From an uncultured Eubacteriales bacterium (GTDB lineage: Bacteria; Bacillota_A; Clostridia; Lachnospirales; Lachnospiraceae), in NCBI GenBank assembly GCA_902803345.1, contig CADCPV010000226.1:1-9865 (forward strand): 9,865 nt of DNA, in the 5' to 3' direction. Shown one piece after another: positions 1 through 6,887 of this stretch. The position numbers and the translations under genes were made by a program. Position 1 is the stretch's first letter. Each line of letters starts with the position of its first letter. The notes under the pieces are model-generated. The model was not told the origin of the DNA, searched no databases, and worked only from the letters and a program-made list of their open reading frames with translations.

Positions 1-350
1 CGGCCGCTTTCATAAGCCGCCCATAAGGCAAACAGGCCTGCAAGCGAATAGCCGCCCAGAAGGAAGATCCTGTCACCGGAAAACGCCGGGATCAGTTCTT
101 CTTCGATCCGCCGGAGTGTTTCCTTCGCACCGTCGCCGAAAGGCTCCTTTCCGAAAACCGGCGGTGCATTCCATGGAGACAGGTCCCGGTTCCAGGAATC
201 CACCGGTACAGTCACCAGCAGGAAATCCTCTCTTCCTGAAAATTCCCGGATCAGTTCATATTCTTTCTGTTCCGAAACCGGATCGTGTCCGCCCTGCGGC
301 TCTAAAAGCACAACCGGCGCGTCCGGATTGCCATAATCGAAATGCGTCAT
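1..350 (-). CDS. alpha/beta-hydrolase esterase, N-terminal part (runs off window)
   Basis: This is the first 116 codons of a protein whose 3' end lies outside the window. The protein starts MTHFDYGNPDAPVVLLEP. It carries a nucleophile-elbow sequence LLGGYSLAGLFALWAAY at about residues 97-113, with Ser102 the likely catalytic serine. The elbow reads GYSLAG rather than the commoner GxSxGG. A short hydrophobic strand followed by a small-residue turn and a helix is what alpha/beta-hydrolase esterases of the putative-esterase (esterase D-like) type show; the Asp and His of the triad would lie beyond the edge. It is probably a cytoplasmic carboxylester hydrolase, as no signal peptide is seen. The ATG at 350-348 is preceded by an AGGTG ribosome site. 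It lies 11 bp after the nitroreductase stop codon, so the two are probably co-transcribed. The fold call is fairly sure; the substrate is unknown. Confidence 0.75.
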   Translation of the reverse strand, partial: MTHFDYGNPDAPVVLLEPQGGHDPVSEQKEYELIREFSGREDFLLVTVPVDSWNRDLSPWNAPPVFGKEPFGDGAKETLRRIEEELIPAFSGDRIFLLGGYSLAGLFALWAAYESG

Positions 351-361
351 CTAAGCACCTG

Positions 362-955
362 TCAGTCCACAAAAGTCACGGGATTTCCGGTCCGCGGGAG
401 CGGTGTCCGCACGGGAAGGCTGTCTTCTGTATCCGCAAAGCCCAGCGCCAGTCCGCCGTAGACCCGTTCATCTTCTTTCATGCCGATCCGGAAAAGAACC
501 TCATTGATCAGCTCCGACCCGTTCAGCCACTTCATCTGGTTGATCCAGACAGAGCCGAGATCCAGCGCATTCGCCATCAGCATCATATTCTCTAAAACGC
601 AGGCGCAGTCGGCGATGTTATTGCTGTACGATTTCTTATTCGCCGTCAGAATCAGTACCGGCGCATGATAATGGAAAAAATAGCCGCCCTTTTTCGAGGC
701 GCGGATCGATCCCGCGAGCGATTTATAGGTGTCAGGCATGATTTCCATCTTCGCGAATTCCTGTTCAGCCTTTGCCGCGAGCTCCGCTAAGATTTCCCTG
801 TTTCGGATCACCAAAAGATGCGTCGTCTGGTTGTTTCCGCCGCTCGGCGCATGCCGGCCGGCTTCCAGCACCTTCTGAAGCAGCTCGTCCGGCACCGGCT
901 CCTCCCTGAATTTCCTTGTGCTCCTTCTTGTTGTAATCAGTTCGTAAGCGTCCAT
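362..955 (-). CDS. nitroreductase family FMN-dependent oxidoreductase
   Basis: The 197-residue protein has the usual length of a nitroreductase-family flavoprotein. Members bind FMN, usually as homodimers in the cytoplasm, and reduce nitro compounds, quinones or enones with NAD(P)H. Visible family features are the N-terminal RRSTRKF (residues 10-16, FMN phosphate-binding arginines), APSGGNNQ (36-43, FMN-contacting loop), the helix from NNIADCACVLENMMLMANAL into GSVWI (112-138), and the C-terminal YGGLALGFAD (166-175). The physiological substrate cannot be read from the sequence. The ATG at 955-953 has a good AAAGGAG site about four bases upstream (962-968 region). A 137-bp gap with two strong inverted repeats separates it from the deacetylase gene upstream, suggesting its own regulation. 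The esterase gene follows after 11 bp. It has no cysteine cluster or ferredoxin domain, so it is the simple single-domain type. Confidence 0.88.
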   Translation of the reverse strand: MDAYELITTRRSTRKFREEPVPDELLQKVLEAGRHAPSGGNNQTTHLLVIRNREILAELAAKAEQEFAKMEIMPDTYKSLAGSIRASKKGGYFFHYHAPVLILTANKKSYSNNIADCACVLENMMLMANALDLGSVWINQMKWLNGSELINEVLFRIGMKEDERVYGGLALGFADTEDSLPVRTPLPRTGNPVTFVD

Positions 956-983
956 CTCTCTCCTTTCCCAGCCGTCAGGTGAT

Positions 984-1009
984 CCATAACCCCGAGCCGA
1001 GGGTTATGG
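984..1009. repeat. 9-bp perfect inverted repeat upstream of nitroreductase gene
   Basis: CCATAACCC at 984-992 is the exact reverse complement of GGGTTATGG at 1001-1009, with an 8-base spacer. The dyad ends 28 bp before the nitroreductase start. On the transcribed (minus) strand no T-run follows it, so it is a poor intrinsic terminator. It could be an operator for a dimeric repressor or an RNA hairpin in the leader. Its ATGG (1006-1009) also serves as part of an arm of the next inverted repeat, so in RNA the two full stems cannot form together. Confidence 0.7.
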
Positions 1010-1057
1010 TGCTGCTTCCAATCGGACCCGGAACCGTCTCCGAGGGGGCAGCACCAT
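1006..1057. repeat. 10-bp perfect inverted repeat overlapping the first dyad
   Basis: ATGGTGCTGC at 1006-1015 is the exact reverse complement of GCAGCACCAT at 1048-1057, enclosing 32 bases that can form a further 5-bp inner stem (TCGGA/TCCGA in the 1021-1043 region). In minus-strand RNA this hairpin would form first, just after the deacetylase stop codon at 1093, and compete with the 984-1009 hairpin for four shared bases. This is the geometry of a leader with alternative folds, but I do not recognise a known riboswitch class. A short dispersed palindromic element is the other possibility. Confidence 0.6.
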
Positions 1058-1092
1058 CCCGCAGGCGCGTTTTGCGATATCCGCTGGCGTTT

Positions 1093-2817
1093 CTACTCCA
1101 GTTCCGGCCGCAGCGGATCGATAACCGCCGAGGCATCTTCGAAAAGATCATCGAGGCGGTCATGCCAGCCTTCGACACCGCGCTCTGCATAGACGGCTTC
1201 CCACAGGCGGTCGCCGTCGACATTGCGGCGGCCCATACGGAAATATCCGTCAGTCCGCTGCATGAAATACTGGCTCGAATCCACGTTGAAGAAATAGTCA
1301 AAGCCGTGACTCTTCATGGTTTCGTAGCGCTCATTTACGCCGTCATAATCATAGACCTGCCACGGAACGGAAGCCGGGCCAAAATCCGCGCCGAAAGGAA
1401 AGATCAGAATGTCGCACTCCTCCCCTAAAATCGGCCGCACCTCGCGGTCCCACATGTCCGCATCCCAATTGAAGGTCTCCATCGAGCAGCTTCCGAGATT
1501 CTTGTGGCCCCAGCTGTGGCTTGCAAAGCGCCAGCCCATCTTCTTCATCGCGTCGGCAACTTCCTTTGCCTTTTTCTTATCCTCTTCAATGTTCGGGTTC
1601 GGGCCGCTGATCTCCTCGCGCTTATACTTCTCATTTGCCTCTGTCGGCTCATAGTACTCACATGCGTCGTTATACCAGAAATCACAGGTCCGGTAACCAA
1701 GCACACCGTTATAGCCCGTCAGCGCCGCAATCGCACGTCCGCCGCGGTAAGAGAAATCGGGGTGCATCATAATGAAGTCCTCTAAAATCGGACAGACATC
1801 GAATGCCCAGCGCACCACACTTCCATCGACAAGCGTCATTTCATTTGTGACCTTGCCGTCTTCCCGGACGACGAGTTTCGACGGATAACCGTGTCCGGTC
1901 ATGTACTCATAGTAACTCAGGTCGTCAACCGACATGATGAAGGGCTTTTTGCCTTCCGGAAGCAGGATCTGCTGGTAGCGCATGACTTTTGTCCCGTCCG
2001 GCTGCTCTTCCATCTTTGCAACATCATAAACATCCACGAGCACAAAATTATTCTTGTACATCTCGTCAAGGATCTTTGCAAACTCGTCGATCGTCGTCAT
2101 GACCTCATTATAGTCATTGACCTTGTCGCCTGCAATCGCGTGATCAAATGCCCTGGTCGGGTCCGCGATCAGCGAGTGGAAGAAAATCTGCGTGATATTG
2201 TTGTTGATTTTATAGGGCTTCAGCGCATTTTTCGTCGCGGTATAGTGTGCAATTGCATCAGTATAGCGCTCGATATTGCCATAGCCGGTGACGGACTGAA
2301 TGAGTTCGATTGCCGCGTCGTAGTCATAGCCTGCCGCAAGCCGGTTGGCTTCATCCAGGATCTCGTCCCCGGTTTCCTTCAGTGTCGGTTCTCCCTCAAA
2401 ATGCGCAAACTGCACGCCGGGCTGCACTGCATGCACAACCGTCTCGATTGCATGCTGCTCCTCCATGTGGATTTCCCAGGCAGACTTTTCCGGCGGAACC
2501 GGCTCATCGGAAGCGGATTCCGAAGGCTCTGTCTCGGAAGCAATTTCCGACCCTTCCGGATGATCGCTCTCCCCGGTCGACGCAGCCGCAGGGCTCTTTC
2601 CGCCTTCGGGTTTTTCCGGCCGTTCCCGCAGGTATTTCTGCAGGGCAAAAAAGCCGATCACAAGGCCGCCCAGGACCGCCAGAATAATTGCGGTCACGAG
2701 AATTACCTTTCCCGTGTTCCGCTCCCGCCGCCGGGATACCGACACATAGTTTGAGAGTGCTCTTTTCCTCCTGCGCTGTTTTTTGCGTCCGCCGAAAAGT
2801 CCCCGTTTGACTGACAT
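1093..2817 (-). CDS. membrane-anchored polysaccharide deacetylase-like protein
   Basis: The 574-residue protein starts MSVKRGLFGGRK. It has a strongly basic cytoplasmic N-terminus (about 1-36), one membrane segment (about 38-59, VILVTAIILAVLGGLVIGFF), and an acidic Ser/Glu/Pro-rich linker (about 70-112). A short helical repeat-like stretch follows (157-179, YDYDAAIELIQS) before the NodB-like catalytic region. Metal-site candidates are SVDD (296-299) and the H-box HSWGH (His434, His438), the Asp-His-His pattern of carbohydrate esterase family 4; FPFG follows at 473-476. About 130 residues lie between the Asp and His motifs, far more than in a minimal NodB domain. The likely role is removing N-acetyl groups from an envelope glycan outside the membrane; the substrate is unknown. 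The start is the ATG at 2817-2815, which overlaps the exporter stop (TGATG) and has AAAGGAG ten bases upstream. A GTG at 2841 is in frame but lacks a site. Translation is probably coupled to the exporter. Confidence 0.82.
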   Translation of the reverse strand: MSVKRGLFGGRKKQRRRKRALSNYVSVSRRRERNTGKVILVTAIILAVLGGLVIGFFALQKYLRERPEKPEGGKSPAAASTGESDHPEGSEIASETEPSESASDEPVPPEKSAWEIHMEEQHAIETVVHAVQPGVQFAHFEGEPTLKETGDEILDEANRLAAGYDYDAAIELIQSVTGYGNIERYTDAIAHYTATKNALKPYKINNNITQIFFHSLIADPTRAFDHAIAGDKVNDYNEVMTTIDEFAKILDEMYKNNFVLVDVYDVAKMEEQPDGTKVMRYQQILLPEGKKPFIMSVDDLSYYEYMTGHGYPSKLVVREDGKVTNEMTLVDGSVVRWAFDVCPILEDFIMMHPDFSYRGGRAIAALTGYNGVLGYRTCDFWYNDACEYYEPTEANEKYKREEISGPNPNIEEDKKKAKEVADAMKKMGWRFASHSWGHKNLGSCSMETFNWDADMWDREVRPILGEECDILIFPFGADFGPASVPWQVYDYDGVNERYETMKSHGFDYFFNVDSSQYFMQRTDGYFRMGRRNVDGDRLWEAVYAERGVEGWHDRLDDLFEDASAVIDPLRPELE

Positions 2818-5800
2818 CAGATTGCTTCTCCTTTGCTCCACTGCGCCTCATACAGCTCCCGATAGAAGCCGTGCGCATCCATCAGTTCCTCATGTGTACC
2901 CTGCTCAACGACATCGCCGTCCCGGACAACCAGGATCAGGTCCGCATCGCGGATCGTCGACAGCCGGTGTGCGATGATAAAGCAGGTTTTTCCTTCCATC
3001 AGGTGCAGCATCGCGCGCTGCAGCCTGAATTCTGTCCGTGTGTCGACGTTTGAGGTCGCCTCATCCAGAATCAGCATCTTGGCATCCAGAAGCATCGCCC
3101 GTGCGATTGTAAGAAGCTGCTTCTGACCTTTGCTGATATTCGAACCGTCATCCGAAAGCTCGGTATTGTACTGGTCGTCGAGCCGCATGATGTACTTGTG
3201 GATATGCGCGGCTTTGCAGACGCGCTCCACATCCTCCATCGTCGCGCCTTCCTTCCCGTAGGCGACGTTGTCAAATACGGTCCCGTGGAAGAGCCAGGTA
3301 TCCTGCAGCACCATCGCAAAGGACTTCCGGACAGAATCCCGCGTATATTTCCTGGTTTCCGTCCCGTCGACATAGATATTGCCGCCGTCGATATCATAGA
3401 AACGCATCAACAGGTTGATAATCGTCGTCTTTCCGGCACCGGTCGGTCCGACGATTGCGATCACCTTGCCGGGATCGGCCGTGAGCGACAGATCATGAAT
3501 AATCTGCTTTTCAGGCGTATAGCCGAACTGCACATGCGAAAGCTTTACTTTTCCCTTCACATCCTCAAGCACTTTTTCATGCTCCGACAGCGGCTGTTCC
3601 TCCGGTTCGTCGAGCATCCGGAATACGCGCTCCGCTGCCGCGATCGCTGACTGGATCTCCGACATAATATTCGCGCCTTCGTTGATCGGGCCTGAAAAAC
3701 GCCGCGAATACAGCATGAAAGCGGAAATATTGCCGAGAGAAATCCGGCCGAACATGTAGAGGATCGCACCGAGCACCGTTACAAGTGCAATCGACACGTT
3801 GCTGATGCAGTTGACCATCGGTCCGTTGAAGGCGCCCATGTAGTCCGCCTTGTAATAGGCGTTGACCGCGTCCTCGTTCCTGCTCTGGAACTTGCCGATT
3901 ACACTGATCTGGCGGTGATAGGCGGAAAGCGTCTTCTGTCCGCTGATCATTTCCTCAATGAAGCCGTTCAGTTCGCCGAGTTTGCCGGAACGCGCCCGAA
4001 ACAGCGGCCTTGTAATGCCGGCACGCATCTTGGCCATAATGATCGTCAGCGGGATCGTGAACAGGAAAATCACCAAAAGAATCGGCGAAATCGTCACCAT
4101 CATGACAAAGGATCCGACAACCGTTACGACACTGGAACAGAGCGCAACGACATCGCCCGAAAGGCTGGTGTTAATCGTATCGATATCATAGGTGATGCGG
4201 CTCACGATGTCGCCCGCCGCGTGCGTATCAAAGAAACCGACACGGAAATTCAGGAGCCGGTCAAACATTTCCCGGCGCATGCCCGACACAATCCGCTTCG
4301 TGATCTGGATCATGACAAGCGTCAGCGCATATCCGAGGATCGAGGAAATCACGACAGTTCCGAGCATCAGAAAACAGTTCCGCACGACAGCATCCATGAT
4401 GACAGCGCCCTGGCCGGGCTCGATCGCATCAACCGCATAACCGGAGAGTTTCGGCGTCAGCAGGCCGACAAGGTTTCCTATGATCGTCAGCGCGATTGCG
4501 AGCGCCATCAGTCCCTTCTGCTTCAGGACATAGGTGAAAAGCCGGCGGAAAGTATGCCGCTTGTTCACATCCTTGATTTCGTTCCGTTCCTTTTCCCGCT
4601 GCGCCCGGACTGTGTCCATGCAGTCCCGGTAGGTGTTCCGGCGGGAAATGTTCTGCTGCTCCTCGATAACGCGCTGCAGCACATCCTCATAGGTCTCCGC
4701 ATCTTTGAAAACAGGATGATCTTTCGCGGCGCGAAGAATCCGGGCCTTGTCTTCTTCGGAAAGTTCCGATGACGCGGCGGCAGTCTTCTGTTCTTCTGCC
4801 TGATGGCCTTCGCCCATCTGGGATTCACTGATTTCCCGGTAGACTTCGCAGGATGCGAGAAGCTCCTCGTGCGTCCCGTAGCCGATCATCTCACCTTCAT
4901 CCAGCACAATGATATGGTCTGCATCCATGATCGAACTGATCCGCTGTGCGACAATGACCATGGTCGTGTCCGAATAATTCGCCCGGATTGCGCCGCGCAT
5001 CCGCGCATCGGTTTCATAGTCCAGGGCTGAACTGGAATCGTCTAAAATCAGGATTCTCGGATTGCCGGCAAGCGCCCGTGCCACTAAAACACGCTGCTTC
5101 TGGCCCCCGGATATATTCGCGCCGCGGATCGCCAGTTCATAGTCGAGTCCGCGTTCCTGCGCGAACTCCGCCTGTGCCGCCGACAGCGCTTTCATGACAT
5201 CCTCGTCTGAAATTTCGCGGTTCAGGCGGACATTTTCGCCGATTGTGTCATGGAAAATGATATCATTCTGGAAAACGGAGCCGAAATAACCCTTCAGCGT
5301 CTCGTCGTCATAGCATTTTACGTTTCTGCCGTCGACATAAACTGCTCCGCCCGTCGTATCGTAGAAGCGCATCATCAGGTTCACGATCGTGGACTTTCCG
5401 GAGCCGGTCGCGCCGATGATTCCGAGCGTCTCGCCTTTTTTCAGTTTGAAATCGATATCCCGAAGTGCATTTTCACCCTTTCCGTAGGCAAAATCCACAT
5501 GATCGAAAATGATGACGCCCTCTTCCCTCCGGGCTTCCTCCTGCTCCGCGGTTTCTGCTGACGGTTCCTGCACCAGGTCATTTTCCGTATTCAGGATCTC
5601 CGCGATTCTCCGCCCGGAGGCCGAAGCGCGGGAATACATGTTGAAAATACGGGAAACAAAGAGCACCGCGTTCAGGATTGTCGTCACATAGGTCATGAAG
5701 GCCAGAATCGTGCCGGGCTCCGTGAGTCCGGTATTCACCCGCCGCGCGCCGACATAGATGACGAGAACAAGTCCGATATTCAGGATGATGTTGACGACCG

Positions 5801-6521
5801 GATGCATGCCGCCCATGACTGTATTGGCCTTCTGGTCGGCAGTCACGACGTCCATATTGATTTCTTCGAAACGATTCCGTTCCTGATCGGTCTTGCTTAA
5901 GGCCTTGATCACGCGGATACCGGCGATATCCTCACGCACAATCCGGACGAACCGGTCCAATGCCGCCTGCACCTTCCGGAACATCGGGATGCCGAAATGA
6001 GAAAAGAGATAGACGAAGATGCTCATAGCCGGAAGCATCGCGAGCATCAGAAGCGTCAGCTTGACATCCAGGAAGAAAGTGATCAGAAGAGAGCCGAGGA
6101 ACATAATCGGCTGGCGGACGCCCATGCGCTGCATCATGCCAAGAAACTGATGCACATTGTAGGTATCCGAAGTCGCACGGCTGATCAGAGACGAGCTTCC
6201 GACCTCCTCCTGTTCCCGCATCGACATATAATTAATCCTGGAGAAGAGCTCCAGACGGATCTTTTCGGTTGTATTGCGGGCCACGAGAGCCGCCGAACGG
6301 TTTGCAAGTACATTTGCGAAGAAAGCTGTTGCCGCGAATACCAGCATGACAACGCCCCAGAGAATGATCTGAAGAAGCGATCCTGTCGGAACCACGCTGT
6401 CAATCATCACCTTCAGTGCCCATGGAATCAGAAGTTCTGCGATTGTCGCAATGACCTTCACCAGAAATCCCCGGATCATCCTTCCCTTATACGGCGCCAA
6501 AAACCCGAAAATCTGTCTCAT
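2817..6521 (-). CDS. fused heterodimer-type ABC exporter (TMD-NBD-TMD-NBD in one chain)
   Basis: This 1234-residue multidrug/lipid-type ABC exporter carries both halves in one polypeptide. Half 1 has six membrane segments (about 17-293) and NBD1 with Walker A GATGSGKST (370-378), Q-loop Gln418, signature ISGGQ (470-474) and Walker B ILILD (490-494). NBD1 has Asp495 where the catalytic Glu is expected and Gln526 (VAQRISS) in place of the switch His. A charged linker spans about 569-658. Half 2 has six more membrane segments (about 670-935) and NBD2 with Walker A GPTGAGKTT (1025-1033), Gln1073, altered signature ISKGQ (1129-1133), Walker B MLILD plus catalytic Glu1154, and His1185 (AHRLST). NBD1 catalytic residues and the NBD2 signature thus form a degenerate ATP site, and the other site is consensus, as in BmrCD, LmrCD and TM287/288. 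The ATG at 6521 is preserved by GGTGA seven bases upstream; an in-frame TTG at 6602 is less likely. The cargo is unknown. Confidence 0.9.
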   Translation of the reverse strand: MRQIFGFLAPYKGRMIRGFLVKVIATIAELLIPWALKVMIDSVVPTGSLLQIILWGVVMLVFAATAFFANVLANRSAALVARNTTEKIRLELFSRINYMSMREQEEVGSSSLISRATSDTYNVHQFLGMMQRMGVRQPIMFLGSLLITFFLDVKLTLLMLAMLPAMSIFVYLFSHFGIPMFRKVQAALDRFVRIVREDIAGIRVIKALSKTDQERNRFEEINMDVVTADQKANTVMGGMHPVVNIILNIGLVLVIYVGARRVNTGLTEPGTILAFMTYVTTILNAVLFVSRIFNMYSRASASGRRIAEILNTENDLVQEPSAETAEQEEARREEGVIIFDHVDFAYGKGENALRDIDFKLKKGETLGIIGATGSGKSTIVNLMMRFYDTTGGAVYVDGRNVKCYDDETLKGYFGSVFQNDIIFHDTIGENVRLNREISDEDVMKALSAAQAEFAQERGLDYELAIRGANISGGQKQRVLVARALAGNPRILILDDSSSALDYETDARMRGAIRANYSDTTMVIVAQRISSIMDADHIIVLDEGEMIGYGTHEELLASCEVYREISESQMGEGHQAEEQKTAAASSELSEEDKARILRAAKDHPVFKDAETYEDVLQRVIEEQQNISRRNTYRDCMDTVRAQREKERNEIKDVNKRHTFRRLFTYVLKQKGLMALAIALTIIGNLVGLLTPKLSGYAVDAIEPGQGAVIMDAVVRNCFLMLGTVVISSILGYALTLVMIQITKRIVSGMRREMFDRLLNFRVGFFDTHAAGDIVSRITYDIDTINTSLSGDVVALCSSVVTVVGSFVMMVTISPILLVIFLFTIPLTIIMAKMRAGITRPLFRARSGKLGELNGFIEEMISGQKTLSAYHRQISVIGKFQSRNEDAVNAYYKADYMGAFNGPMVNCISNVSIALVTVLGAILYMFGRISLGNISAFMLYSRRFSGPINEGANIMSEIQSAIAAAERVFRMLDEPEEQPLSEHEKVLEDVKGKVKLSHVQFGYTPEKQIIHDLSLTADPGKVIAIVGPTGAGKTTIINLLMRFYDIDGGNIYVDGTETRKYTRDSVRKSFAMVLQDTWLFHGTVFDNVAYGKEGATMEDVERVCKAAHIHKYIMRLDDQYNTELSDDGSNISKGQKQLLTIARAMLLDAKMLILDEATSNVDTRTEFRLQRAMLHLMEGKTCFIIAHRLSTIRDADLILVVRDGDVVEQGTHEELMDAHGFYRELYEAQWSKGEAI

Positions 6522-6610
6522 ATTCAGTTCACCATGATGTAATCTTCTGAAACAGCAGGGGCACAAACGCTCTTCCCCCGCGCCCTTACATCGTCCTTTC
6601 AATGCATACT
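6522..6610 (-). promoter_or_regulatory. about 90-nt 5' leader of the exporter operon
   Basis: Between the predicted transcription start (about 6610) and the exporter ATG lies a roughly 90-nt untranslated leader. It contains a start-stop ATG-TAA (6591-6586) with AAAGGA two bases upstream, and a three-codon ORF ATG-GTG-AAC-TGA (6535-6524) that ends two bases before the exporter ATG. A G-run around 6575-6580 can pair with CCCC near 6557-6560. Translation from the in-frame TTG at 6602 would add 27 residues containing a Cys-Pro-Cys-Cys stretch that does not resemble an exporter N-terminus. No known riboswitch is recognised. Confidence 0.4.
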
Positions 6611-6616
6611 GCGATG

Positions 6617-6645
6617 ATTATACCATAAAATCCGGAAATGGAACA
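6617..6645 (-). promoter_or_regulatory. extended -10 promoter for exporter/deacetylase operon
   Basis: On the minus strand TATAAT (6622-6617) is a perfect -10 box, preceded directly by TGG (6625-6623), which gives an extended -10. The -35 position at 17-bp spacing (6645-6640) reads TGTTCC, a weak match, as is common with extended -10 promoters. It lies 24 bp past the T-tract of the tRNA terminator, so the exporter operon appears to be transcribed separately from the tRNA. Predicted start near 6610. Confidence 0.7.
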
Positions 6646-6669
6646 GGAAAAGTGAAAAAAGTTTTGCAT

Positions 6670-6699
6670 AAAAAAACGGAAGCCCTTTTCGGACTTCCG
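6670..6699 (-). terminator. intrinsic terminator of the tRNA-Thr gene
   Basis: The minus-strand RNA reads CGGAAGUCC, loop GAAAA, GGGCUUCCG: a nine-pair stem (one U-G) with arms at 6699-6691 and 6685-6677. Seven Us follow (6676-6670). It begins ten bases after the tRNA 3' end, so it is well placed to end the tRNA transcript and insulate the exporter operon. Confidence 0.92.
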
Positions 6700-6708
6700 C
6701 TTCTATTC

Positions 6709-6781
6709 AGCTGATGACGGGACTCGGACCCGTGACCTCCTCACTACCAATGAGGTGCGCTACCACCTGTGCCACATCAGC
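6709..6781 (-). tRNA. tRNA-Thr (anticodon GGT)
   Basis: The 73 bases fold as a complete cloverleaf. The acceptor stem GCTGATG/CATCAGC is perfect. The anticodon arm CCTCA-TTGGTAG-TGAGG is perfect with anticodon GGT at positions 34-36, reading ACC and ACU threonine codons. The variable loop is AGGTC and the T stem is ACGGG/CCCGT. The discriminator is T, followed by GAA, so CCA is not encoded. Two oddities stand out. The T-loop reads TCCGAGT, with C instead of the near-universal U at position 55 (base 6727), so no pseudouridine 55 can form. The D-stem GCAC/GCGC has an A12-C23 mismatch. The gene has its own promoter and terminator, which argues that it is functional. Confidence 0.95.
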
Positions 6782-6799
6782 ATGTCTGCAACATATGGT

Positions 6800-6828
6800 A
6801 TGATACACTATCCGATCCGTTTTGTCAA
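6800..6828 (-). promoter_or_regulatory. near-consensus promoter of tRNA-Thr
   Basis: On the minus strand a perfect -35 TTGACA (6828-6823), a 17-bp spacer and -10 TATCAT (6805-6800, one mismatch) point at the tRNA, whose 5' end is 18 bases beyond the -10 box. This is the strength and spacing expected for a housekeeping sigma-A stable RNA promoter. Confidence 0.9.
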
Positions 6829-6841
6829 GGATTATTTTCTG

Positions 6842-6874
6842 CACAAATCTGTGTTTCCGGATTTGCGGAATCCG
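6842..6874 (-). other. two small hairpins after the DUF4956 stop; doubtful terminator
   Basis: The 59 bp between the DUF4956 stop and the tRNA promoter hold CGGATT/AATCCG (6858-6863 with 6869-6874, 5-base loop) and CACA/TGTG (6842-6845 with 6850-6853). Neither is followed by a T-run on the minus strand, so intrinsic termination is not supported. Readthrough of the upstream operon into the tRNA unit, ending at 6670, is possible. Confidence 0.25.
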
Positions 6875-6887
6875 ACCATTTCCCGCC

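Noticed and set aside
975..1301. A 108-codon minus-strand frame across the deacetylase C-terminus and the following gap
   Set aside because: It overlaps the deacetylase out of frame, lacks a ribosome site and has no recognisable features; it also runs through the two inverted repeats.
1891..2754. A 287-codon plus-strand open frame
   Set aside because: It lies fully antisense to the deacetylase gene, its protein is of unnatural composition (Arg/Cys/Ile/Val-rich without domain features), and it has no recognisable family. It is a shadow of the GC-biased coding strand.
3915..4772. A 285-codon plus-strand open frame rich in His, Arg and Asp
   Set aside because: It is antisense to the second membrane domain and linker of the ABC exporter, which has full motif support.
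6600..6800. The tRNA-Thr gene as an integration (att) site for a mobile element
   Set aside because: No integrase gene and no direct repeat of the tRNA 3' end is visible in the window; the tRNA has an intact terminator and ordinary neighbours.
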